Below, in pieces: positions 11,530 to 20,835 of a stretch of DNA of 30,869 nucleotides (the first letter of the stretch is position 1; every line of letters begins with the position of its first letter). Under the pieces are notes generated by a model, which saw nothing but the letters and a program-made list of their open reading frames with translations, made no database searches and was not told where the DNA came from. Both the position numbers and the translations under genes were made by a program. The stretch lies in NCBI RefSeq assembly GCF_000611645.1, contig NW_014013301.1, forward strand, positions 1 through 30,869. Reading direction: 5' to 3'. The stretch is from Monoraphidium neglectum (Eukaryota > Chlorophyta > Chlorophyceae > Sphaeropleales > Selenastraceae).

Positions 11530-14500
11530 ATGCGTCGCCAGGTCCTCAAGCTCGTCCCCCGCCTCTGCCAGGCTCAGGCCTTGGCCGCGCGCGGGGGCGC
11601 TGTGCAGCTCAGGAGCTTCGCAGATGTTGCCGATGCGGACTTGAAGAAGACGACTCTCTATGACTTCCACGTCGCGCACGGCGGTGCGGCCCTGCTCGCG
11701 CCGCGCGCTTTGCGCCGCCCAACCCCCCACGTCCACCCAGTGGGAAAGTGCCGTGCCCATGTCAACTCCACAATCGGCCCCACCCTAACGGCAGAGCCTA
11801 AACACGCCGCATATGCTTGCCCAACCCCCTCTGCGCCGCGCGCAGCCAAAATGGTGCCGTTTGCCGGCTACTCGATGCCCATCCAGTACAAGGACTCCAT
11901 CATGGAATCAACCACCTGGTGCCGCGCCCACGCGTCGGTGTTCGACGTGTCCCACATGTGCGGCCTCACCCTCAAGGTGCGCCCGTCACCGCGCCCGCCT
12001 CGCCCCGCCGGCAGGACAGGCGCCCTTTACGGCGGGNNNNNNNNNNNNNNNNNNNNNNNNNNNNNNNNNNNNNNNNNNNNNNNNNNNNNNNNNNNNNNNN
12101 NNNNNNNNNNNNNNNNNNNNNNNNNNNNNNNNNNNNNNNNNNNNNNNNNNNNNNNNNNNNNNNNNNNNNNNNNNNNNNNNNNNNNNNNNNNNNNNNNNNN
12201 NNNNNNNNNNNNNNNNNNNNNNNNNNNNNNNNNNNNNNNNNNNNNNNNNNNNNNNNNNNNNNNNNNNNNNNNNNNNNNNNNNNNNNNNNNNNNNNNNNNN
12301 NNNNNNNNNNNNNNNNNNNNNNNNNNNNNNNNNNNNNNNNNNNNNNNNNNNNNNNNNNNNNNNNNNNNNNNNNNNNNNNNNNNNNNNNNNNNNNNNNNNN
12401 NNNNNNNNNNNNNNNNNNNNNNNNNNNNNNNNNNNNNNNNNNNNNNNNNNNNNNNNNNNNNNNNNNNNNNNNNNNNNNNNNNNNNNNNNNNNNNNNNNNN
12501 NNNNNNNNNNNNNNNNNNNNNNNNNNNNNNNNNNNNNNNNNNNNNNNNNCCCCGCCGGCAGGACAGGCGCCCTTTACGGCGGGCCCTTGCTGCGAGCCGC
12601 GGCGCGCACCCCAGCCACTCCGCCCCCCCGCCCGCTCCCCCGCACCCATCACCACGCGCCTGCCGGCGCGCCGCGCGCAGGGCAAGGACGCGGTGGCTTT
12701 CCTGGAGGGGTTGGTGGTGGGCGACATCTCGGGGCTGGCAGACGGCACCGGCTCCCTCAGCGTGTTCACCAACGAGAAGGGCGGCATCATCGACGACACC
12801 GTCATCACCAAGGTGAGTAGACCCTCGGTGACGCGCGCAGGGCGGCTTGCCGGAGGCGCCTGGGGGCGTAAAAACCTGGCGTTGTCGGACTCACCTGCAA
12901 TGGGGCGGCGCCCCGGCTCGGAATGCAGCCGGCTGTGTAGGGCCAGCCAAGCCGGCGACGAGCGAGCTGCAGCGCGCGCCAGGCCGTGCAGCCTCGACAG
13001 AGGGCGGGCATGTACTTGCTCAGGGATGGAATAAGAGTTTCACTTGCTTCGGCTGCGACGACCCCGGTGCGAGCAGGTGACGCCCACCGAGATATATCTG
13101 GTCGTCAACGCCGGCTGCCGCGACAAGGACCTCGCCCACATTGGCGCACACCTCAAGGCAGCACAGGCGCGCCCCGAACGCCGTCCTGCCGTCCACGCAG
13201 GGTGGGGGGATCCCACTCGGGTGTGGCGTGTCGCGCTGGCCCCTCCTGCGCCCGCTGCTCGCCGCACTGAGTATCCTCTGGTCTCCACTCCTCTCAACAC
13301 GGGGCGCGGCTTCATTCCCCTACCCCCCCCCCCCTGCAGGCCGCGGGCAAGGACGTGTCCCTCGACGTCCACGATGACCGCGCGCTGCTGGCGCTGCAGG
13401 GCCCCGCCGCGTCCAAGGTGCTGCAGGGTTTGACCGCGTTTGACCTGTCAAAGTTCTACTTTGGAAACTTCGCGCGGTTCGAGGTTGCGGGCGCGCCTTG
13501 CTGGGTGACGCGCACGGGGTGAGCACACGCGCGCGGGACCGGGCGGGTGGGGGCCGGGCGGCCGCGAGGGGGGGTGGGGGCCCGGCTGGGGACTGCCGGG
13601 GCCGCGTCGGCGCGGCTGGGCGCGGCTTACGGCATGCAGAGGCGAGGAGTTTGCTCGATCAGAGGCCGGGGGGAGCGGCTGGAGCGGCGGCCTGGGCGCG
13701 CGGGCTGCCAGCTCAGCGGAAGGTGCGCGGGCATCGGCCGCGCGTCAGCTGATTAATCTTTAGCAAGGGATGCTCACGAGCAGCGCGTCCCTTGTTGCAG
13801 GTACACTGGAGAGGATGGGTTTGAGATCAGCGTGCCCAACACGCACGTTCAGCAGCTGGCTGACAAGCTCGTGGCCAATGAGGAGGTGCGGCGGCGCATG
13901 TGTTGCGATTCCGCATCACGTCCCCCTGGCGCCAGCACACGCAGTTGCAACGCGGCGCCCGTCGTGGCGCGACACCCCCCACGCCTGCACTACCCGCGAC
14001 CCAAGCCGCCGCGCGGCCAGGGCTCAACGGTGGCCGCCCAAGTAGGCGGCGACGCTGCAGCACCAACCACGGGTGTATGCCGACGGCCGCGGCGCCGCTC
14101 CCCTGCCCTGGCAGGTCCGCCTGGCGGGGCTGGGCCCCCGCGACAGCCTGCGGCTGGAGGCGGGGCTGTGCCTGTATGGCAACGACCTCAACGAGGACAT
14201 CACACCCATCGAGGCCGGCCTGGCCTGGACTGTGGCCAAGCGGCGGCGCGAGGCCTTTGACTTTTTGGGCGGCCAGGTGGGGGGCGGGCGGGGCTGACGC
14301 GCCGCGCTGCGCTGCGCTGCGCGCGGGCGCGGGTGGCGGCGGCCGATTAGAGCCAGTTGAATCCAGGAGGCTGGGGGTCCACTATGAAGGGAGTCGCGTG
14401 CAGGCCCAGAGGCAGTAGGGTGCTGGCCAGGCGCGCAACGGAGGGCGGCGTCCCCTCCCCGAGTTGGGACGCCGCCAGCATTGGCCGCACACACCCGCGC

Positions 14501-15121
14501 AGCTCGTTCAGCCCAGCGCTGGGGTCATGCCGCGCGGCCGCAACTCCCTGCAGACCGCGGCTGCGCCAGCACAGAACAGCACACCGCGTCCTATCCCATC
14601 CCAACACTTAGTTTGCTAAACCGCAACGCGGTCACGTCGCACGCGCGCGTCGTCACAACCGCCGCAGGTCATCAAGCAGCAGCTCGCCGACGGCGTCGCG
14701 CAGCGCCGCGTCGGCTTCGTCAGCAGCGGCGCGCCCGCGCGGCAGCACAGCGAGATCACCACGCCCGACGGCACGCGGGTGGGCGAGGTGACCAGCGGCG
14801 CCTTCAGCCCCTGCCTCAAGAAGAACGTGGCCATGGGGTGAGGGGGTGGGAGGGGGGCAGCTTGGGGGGATGATGCACGGGCAAGAGGAGCCTTGAGGGG
14901 AAGCGGGTGCCGGGGTAGGGGTGTATGCAGAGGGGTCATTGTGGAAACCCTCGCGGCCGGCGAAGCGCACAAATATGAGCGGGCTGGGGCTGCTTGGCCG
15001 ACTGGAAGCTTGAGACTCCTGAGACGGTTTGAGGCACTCAGCACCTGGGCGCGCATGCGATTTGCGATTTGCCGCTGCAGCTCCCCTTGCGGTCAACCGC
15101 GCGCATAGGCTGGCCTGCACG

Positions 15122-15161
<40 letters not shown>

Positions 15162-15400
15162 CCACACACACGCACAATACACACATGCAATTGTGCGCGG
15201 GCACACACGCACGCACACAAACGCACACGCACACCCTCACGCATACACACACACACAAACACATTCACGCGCGCCGCAGCTATGTCGACAAGGCGTACGC
15301 TAAGGCCGGCACCGAGCTCAACCTGGTGGTGCGCGGCAAGGCCCAGAAGGCCGTTGTCACCAAGATGCCCTTTGTCCCCACCACCTACTTCAAGGGATGA
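11530..15400 (+). CDS. GCST: Glycine cleavage system T-protein (aminomethyltransferase), mitochondrial
   Basis: T-protein transfers the aminomethyl-derived one-carbon unit from H-protein to tetrahydrofolate, releasing ammonia. It is part of glycine decarboxylase in the mitochondrial matrix and serves photorespiration. Nine exons: 11530-11683, 11846-11976, 12681-12812, 13077-13166, 13340-13518, 13801-13885, 14115-14276, 14668-14837, 15280-15400. Phases close to 407 aa, the normal length. The presequence [16 protein letters not shown] ends near LRSFA. Motifs in order: [127 protein letters not shown] and [11 protein letters not shown]. The N gap lies in intron 2 and removes no coding sequence, because exons 2 and 3 join as LTLKGKDAVAF. 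Intron 4 appears to use a GC donor (13167). Intron 8 carries CA repeats. Confidence 0.96.
12003..12583. other. Assembly gap (513 N) flanked by identical 34-bp sequences
   Basis: N bases fill 12037-12549. The 34 bases before the gap (12003-12036) are identical to the 34 bases after it (12550-12583). The gap is in intron 2 of GCST (11977-12680). If the two flanks are the same locus joined as a false gap, the real intron would be about 157 nt, a normal size for this gene. Confidence 0.97.
13323..13334 (+). repeat. C12 homopolymer in a polypyrimidine tract
   Basis: A run of 12 C lies directly before TGCAG, the acceptor of GCST exon 5 (starting 13340). It serves as the polypyrimidine tract and is a likely site of sequencing length error. 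Confidence 0.9.
15121..15262. repeat. CA-rich microsatellite block in GCST intron 8
   Basis: CA runs broken by CG, AA and TG steps extend over about 140 bp. The block ends about 17 nt before the exon 9 acceptor at 15279 and so supplies most of the sequence where a branch point and pyrimidine tract would lie. Confidence 0.93.
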
Positions 15401-15955
15401 GCTACCGCCAACCCGGCGGCTGGCGGGCCGCGCGCCGAGCTGGCTGCCTGGGGGGCCCTGTCGAGCGGCGCCCGCCGCATGCGGGACCGTGCAACTTTGG
15501 CAGTCGGCACGAGGCGGCTTTCAGGCGCCGATTGGCCGTGTGTGCACGGCCGGGACTCCCCAGTTTTTGTTACGGCTTGCTTGCTTGCTTGTAATTCCTC
15601 GTCCCACTGGCGAGGTTGACACAGACGCGGCTGATGCACTGCTGGCAAATCGCGGATTTTTCGCACCGCGCCGGCAGGTGCATTGGGTTGTTGGTGGCAC
15701 CGCGCCGGTTCAGACCTGGGGCCGCCCTGCTTAACAGGGGCAATTAAACGTCAAAGACCGCTTCCCGACCATGACATTGGCTTTGCAAATGGCCGCAATT
15801 CTACAGTGCCGGTGTGGAACAAATAAAATGGGCTCACTTGCATACCAGCAAAGTAAACGTATACAACTACAAACGTCTCATCCAGTGAGCTATAATTGTA
15901 TATCCAGATATGTATATGGGTCACAGAACAAACAAGCGCAGAAGTGTCTGCGTAT
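15401..15955. other. Convergent 3' region between GCST and UPF0426 gene
   Basis: Two genes end toward each other across 555 bp, so this stretch is 3' UTR from both sides. GCST has a TGTAA at 15590. No TGTAA was seen on the minus strand here for the UPF0426 gene. No other gene was seen. Confidence 0.6.
15590..15594 (+). terminator. TGTAA poly(A) signal for GCST
   Basis: TGTAA lies 190 nt past the GCST stop, directly after a TTGC-repeat stretch. It matches the chlorophyte poly(A) signal in sequence and strand. Confidence 0.65.
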
Positions 15956-16609
15956 CTACTGTTTGCTGCTGCCACTGCTCGGGGTGCCGCTCCCACTGCC
16001 ACCGCCACTGCTGCTTGCCAGGCTGTTAGGGAGAGGGATCTGCAATGCACGTGGAAGAAGGGCAACAGCAAAAAATTTACTGTCCTGTGCTGGAGCAGGG
16101 TGGTGGGGCTGCGGAGAGACACATGGTGCGATAGGCAGAGCGGGACCCAGGGGGCTGGCGGTTAGCTGCCCAGGCCCCTCTCACCCCGGCTTGCTGCGCC
16201 GTGCGCTCCACCCAGCCTCTCAAAGGCTCCTCCTGCTCATCCAAGCCAAGGACTCCAGCAAAGATGCCTCCCAGGAATGCAACAGGCTCCTGCGGCAGGC
16301 GGGGGCGCACAACACGAGGGGCCTTAGATAGGCCTTGTGTGGTGGCGAGCGCCGCTGCTAGACACACAACATCCGCACTGTTTGCGTGTCAGAGACCCTC
16401 AGACCCACCGTGAGTGCAGCACGTATGATCGGGTCGCTGATGCTGTCAGGCAGGCCCCTGGGTAGGGACGCGCATGTTGTCGCATGGCGCCACTGCTGCT
16501 GCTGCACACGGTGCGGTCCGATGGGTGCTGCTCGTGCTGGCCGCTGCGCATTGCGTTGTGATGGTCTCACGGCGGTCAACCTGAAGGCCTGCGCAACAGA
16601 TGCGCTCAT
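15956..16609 (-). CDS. UPF0426 family protein, plastid-targeted
   Basis: Three exons, 16609-16409, 16289-16185 and 16039-15956, all joining in phase 0, give 129 aa, close to the ~123 aa of the Arabidopsis homologue At1g28150. The N-terminal ~50 residues (MSASVAQAFRLTAVRPSQRN onward) are basic, rich in Ala, Ser and Gln and free of acidic residues, as in a chloroplast transit peptide. The conserved core crosses the first junction as SDPIIRAALT-EPVAFLGGIFAG and continues VLGLDEQEEPLRGWVERTA. This matches the plant pattern of EPVAF-GG-FAG followed by an L-L-DPL-WV run. Family function is unknown; it is reported from chloroplasts of plants. Exon 3 encodes a Gly/Ser-rich tail ending GSSKQ that is less conserved, so its acceptor (16040) is the weakest boundary. 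The start is the first ATG upstream of the core. Confidence 0.85.
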
Positions 16610-17278
16610 TTTCTAGACAATTGATTCTACAGCGACCGTCTGCGAACGAGATCTGACAGGTTGCGAACAAGGGTCGAGGCAGATACCGGTATTTATCTAT
16701 GTGACACCGACTCGATACCATTACAGTGAAACAGAAACGAGACTCTGGCAGGCAGGCTGTCCTTCTTGGGGAACAAAACCACTGACTTCAATTGCTGACA
16801 TACGTGCGTGTGCGTGTGGCACCAGCCTGGCAAGTGCGCAAGAACGCTGCCACCTGCAGCTCATCCAGTGAGGTATGATCACTACCCAGGTCTCTTGATT
16901 TGAGTGGTTTGATGTATCTCAGACCCTGACATTGCGCATGCTGCAGCAGAAATTCAGTAAACCCTGCGTGACTTACAAAAGCTATGTACTTGATGGCCTG
17001 GCGTCAGATGACCTAAGTGTCACAAGATAAGCCACCATGCACCAATTGTTTGTTTGATGCTGCAGCAGCTGTGCGTTCAAAACGGCGCTGTAGTGCACTT
17101 TGCAGCATCACATCGTCATGTGAGCGGGCATCGCAGCCCGCTGGAACACGACCGTCCATCCGGCCAGCGGTTCGTTTGTCGTCGCTCGAGGAGCAGCAAA
17201 ACAATGAATGAAATACCTGCGCAGCCTTCATGCATGCCTTTAAATTAGGTTGGTCAACCTTTGCGCCCGCCGCGCACC
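16610..17278. other. UPF0426 upstream region and 3' UTR of the cysteine-rich gene
   Basis: The stretch lies between two minus-strand genes and is more AT-rich than the exons. TGTAA motifs on the minus strand at 16977-16973 and 16725-16721 lie about 300 and 555 nt past the stop of the 17279 gene. No reading frame with a recognisable domain was seen. Confidence 0.55.
16973..16977 (-). terminator. Candidate TGTAA poly(A) signal for the cysteine-rich gene
   Basis: TTACA on the + strand gives TGTAA on the gene strand about 300 nt past the stop at 17279, a normal 3' UTR length for chlorophytes. Confidence 0.5.
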
Positions 17279-19656
17279 TCAAGCAAGCTTGTCAATGCTC
17301 GGCCACGTCCAGTTAAAGCTGGGCGGCAGGCAAGCACCCATAGTGGGGTTGCACTTCAGTGGGCCCCAGTACCCGCAGCACTCGCTGTCGCTCTTGCAAG
17401 GGTCCCACTGCTGCGTACAGTTGGGCTTGCACACGCCCGTCGGGACGTGGGGATCCGCGCCCGGCAGCCTGAGCGCGCATGAGTGCCCGGCGCAGCATGT
17501 GCCCGCGACGTTGAAAGGGCCCTCACACGGCTCCCCCTCGCGCCGGCACGCCAGCTCCTTGTAGCGAGGCGGGGCTGGGCTGATCGCGGTCGCTGACGAG
17601 GACGCGGTTATCGCGCTGCAGGGCGGCCCGTCGCCTTGTTTGCGCAGCTCGTCGCAGCGCGACTGGGGGCCCATCGGAGGGGGAGCGGAGGTGGAAGTTG
17701 GGGTGGGCAGCAGTTGGGGGCGAGGCGGGACTACTGGAGGGCGCTTTGTCAGGCCTGCGCCATCACAGATTAGCAGCCGCTCGACTCCAGCAATAAGCGT
17801 CAACCCTGACAGCCAGCGCACTTACCTTGGCCAATGAGCACAGCGTCGCACCCTCTCCTATGCTTAACACTGGCACGCCGCAGAACCCGCCCCCGCCGCT
17901 CTTCGCCGATCCGCCGGCGCTCCGCGACGCCGTGCCGCTCTCCAACACGCCGCCCAGCGCCCGCAGCGCGGCCCTGACAGCGCCGTCCAGGGCCGCCGCA
18001 GTCGGGGCCCCCAGGACGACCTCAAAGTGATACATGCGCCCCCTCCGCTCCCACTCCGCGGCCGTCGGCGCGCGCAGCGGCTCGTACCCCACCACGCGCG
18101 TGCTGGCGGCGCCGGTGCCCTCCAGCAGCAGCCACCGCTGCACCGCCGACAGCAGGCCCTCCTGCACCGCCGCGTCGTAGCCGCCCGGTGACGTCATCGT
18201 GACGTTCACGCTGAGGCTCGCTTGGTCCGGCGTCCAGGTGCAGCGCCGGCCTGCCGGCCCGCCGCCGGCGCACTTCAGGAACGGGCAGCACTGCCAGCCG
18301 TGGCTGCAGCCCTCCCCCTCCCTCTTGCAGGTCGGCCCCTGCCGCCCCGTCAGCGAGCGGCACGTGCCGCGCGTCGGCGCGTCGGGCCGCAGGTCGCACT
18401 CCTGGAACGCCCAGCTGCAGCAATTCAGCGTCACCCCGTCACAGCCCTGGCCCTCCAGCCGGCAGACGGGCGCGGCGGGCGCCGCATCGGGCGGGACGGC
18501 GGTTTTTGTGGCCTTGGAGGACTCAATAAGGAGGGAGGAATTCGGGTCAAACGGGTCGAGTTCCGCCAGGTCCTGTGGTCAACAGCGGGGGACGAGATAT
18601 GGGGTTGAGCGGCGGCTTGTGTGCTGTGGTGAGGGGCCCGAGTTGTGGAGGCAAGGTCGAGTGCTTGTGACTCCCAGGATGATTTGTTCAAGGGAACACA
18701 GTGTGGCAAGGGGCAGGAGGGCACCCGGCCGCGGCACATGAGGCATATCCGCACCGGGGGCTGCGCACCCGCCACCCTGAGGACGCTTCCCCTGCTGTCT
18801 GGCCGCGACGCTAGTGGCGGCGCGTCAGCACACGCCGCTCCAGCTGAGCCCCGCCTTGTGCCCTCTGCTCACCGCGGCGTATTCGCAGAGGCCCGTCACG
18901 CCGCCCTCCACCTGCAGCGAGCACGCGCCCCCCCTGTTGACCGCCACCACCGCGGCGTCGCGCGTCGCAGCCGCCTGCCGCGCGTCCTTGCCTGCGCGGT
19001 CGCACGGCGCAGGTGGCTGGACCAGCTTGGGGAGCGCCGTGGCCCGGCGCCCACGGCTCATACGCGCTCGGGCGCGTCGCAGACATAGGTGCGTTGGCGT
19101 TCCGCGGCTGGGCCCGCCGCACCGCCTTTTATTTACTCACGCCTCCCAAAGGCCAACCTGGAAAAAGGACGATGAAGTTGTAGACAATCCCGGCCTCTGT
19201 CGCACGCGGCTGCTTCGGCAGCATGCGCCTGCGGCTGGCGACCTTGAGGCTGACGGCCTCGTGCCTGGAGGAGTGCACCCAGCCGGCCACGGCGGCGCCA
19301 CCCTCCTGAAAGCGCAGGCCGCTGGCGAAGGCCGCCTCCAACCGCGAGTCAAACGCCGCCGGCCTGCGCACGACCACCCTCGCGCTCATGGCCGCGAGGC
19401 CGTTCGCCCTGGCTCGTGCACGCACTGCCGCCGCTGCTTGCAGCGTGCGGCCCGCGGGCGCCGCTGTTGTTGGCCATCTGGCATTTGATGTGCAAGCCAA
19501 GCTTCCTGGGGCGCAAGCGCCTGAATTACGGGACCCTGTTTCTGTCGTAGCGCGCGCTACTGCAAGGACTGCTGCCCTGCCGATGGCGTATTGCGGCGGG
19601 CCATGCAGCATCGGTTCTGAGCGATGGACAGGGTGACAAGAGACAAGGTACAGCAT
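17279..19656 (-). CDS. Cysteine-rich, probably secreted protein with knottin-like repeats and two alpha/beta-like modules
   Basis: Not recognised as a known family. Proposed exons: from an in-frame ATG at 19656, 19611 or 19389 down to 19141; 19016-18873; 18572-17852; 17754-17279. Phases close to 618 aa from the first ATG or 529 aa from the last. Four cysteine units follow a C-x3-EG-type, CC-x4-C pattern: CRLEGQGCDGVTLNCC, CKREGEGCSHGWQCC, CRREGEPCEG...TCC and CKPNCTQQWDPCKSDSECC, as in knottin folds. Two similar modules are seen. The first starts RVVVRRPAAFDSRLEAAF and ends GIVYNFIVLF. The second starts SVNVTMTSPGGYDAAVQEGL and ends RMYHFEVVL. Proline-rich linkers (RPPVVPPRPQLLPTPTS) and Asn glycosylation sites (NVT, NCT, NWT) fit an extracellular or wall protein. 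No clear signal peptide was found, so the 5' end is unresolved and may lie in an unseen exon. An alternative donor at 17825 with acceptor at 17743 also keeps frame. Confidence 0.68.
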
Positions 19657-20835
19657 ACACGGTGACAATCAGGCTGAGGTCATGCCATACAGGCAGTTCC
19701 ATCAAAATATTCCTGCTCACATCAAGAAGAAGGATGGTCCAGCTACCCCATGGGAGCGGTGGCACCTGCACCCATTTGCCATGAGCGGCGTGCCCTGCTG
19801 CTTCGCGCAGCTGGAGCCGCAATCTCCGCAACAGCGTTCTTGCGTGCAGTTTTGTGTGATCAACCTGATCTTAGGCACGATGACGGGGTATGCCCTTGCT
19901 GCATGCGCGTAGGGCAAGTCAAAGGTCGATGAGGCGATCTGAAGGGCAGCTAGCCTATCGTTTGGCGATGCGATGTAATGCTATGCCATATATGTGATCT
20001 GGATTGTCCGATCTGGCTTTGCAGGCAACCGCCGCGGAACAGCTGCAGCCCGCGGGGTACTGTAGGTCAGCTGTGGTGCAGCCAGCACCCGGTATCACCG
20101 AGTGTTCCGCGGAGAACTCCGGATAATGTATAAATTGCCTATGCAGGAAGCGATGTTGCAGCACCGTCGGATAAGGAGCTGCCGCAGACCTTCCCTCGGG
20201 GCCGCCCAAATTGTTGAGAGCTGCCAACAGCACAAGCGGCTCCCTGGGCGCGGATGGTTTGGTTGCCTGCACTGTGCAGCGTACATTGTTCCAGACCTCC
20301 TAGCAATCTGGAAATCTGGCACCATCGTGCTTTCGACGGCACACCAGCACCCTGCAAGTGGTTAGTGGTTGGTTACATCGCGACCGTGCGCCATATTTGT
20401 CGCGCCCAAGGGATGCATCTGATGACAGTGACTGCAAGCCAGCCCAAGCTGCTTGCGCAGAAGTAGTTGCATTGCTTGGTGGTATGCGTGACAGGGCCAG
20501 CAGGCGCAAAGCGCGGGCTCCACAGTCCACCCGCGAATGTGCCTGAACAGAAAATAAGCCAGGTAACTGGAAAATGCCACGAAGCCACGTCTTGACACAC
20601 ACGGCAGTTGCTTTTTGACGCAATCAATGGAGCATGAGCGCGAGCGCGCGGCGCTCCATGCCGCCCGCATCGGCGCAGCGGCGGTTGGAGCAGCGGACAG
20701 AAAGTGTTGATCCCGGCATCAAGGAATTCATGACCTGCCTAGAGTTGCCCCTGCATTTGGCGCATGGGCCGCACACCCCCAACACAGGCGTGCCGCAGCG
20801 CCTGCCATTCGGAGCCAACAATAACTTGAATATCC
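19657..20835. other. 1.2 kb with no recognised gene; transporter 3' UTR and upstream of the cysteine-rich gene
   Basis: Both neighbours are on the minus strand. The stretch should hold the promoter, and perhaps a missed first exon, of the cysteine-rich gene at its left side and the 3' UTR of the transporter at its right side. Short frames on both strands have no recognisable domain. Confidence 0.5.
20373..20377 (-). terminator. Candidate TGTAA poly(A) signal for the transporter gene
   Basis: TTACA on the + strand gives TGTAA on the gene strand about 460 nt past the transporter stop at 20836. Confidence 0.45.

Noticed and set aside
11813..13034. Long frames spanning the N run
   Set aside because: They are open only because N was read through. 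Exons 2 and 3 of GCST account for the real coding sequence on both sides.
15121..15262. CA-rich block considered as a CRISPR-like or tandem gene array
   Set aside because: There is no constant repeat with unique spacers. It is a simple dinucleotide microsatellite inside an intron of a eukaryotic gene.
19080..19140. Possible extra short exon in the cysteine-rich gene (frame reading RTYVCDAPER)
   Set aside because: Using it needs the weak donor at 19157 and then either a very short next intron or a less natural acceptor. The direct 19140 to 19017 intron keeps frame with a GTGAGT donor. It remains an alternative until cDNA is seen.
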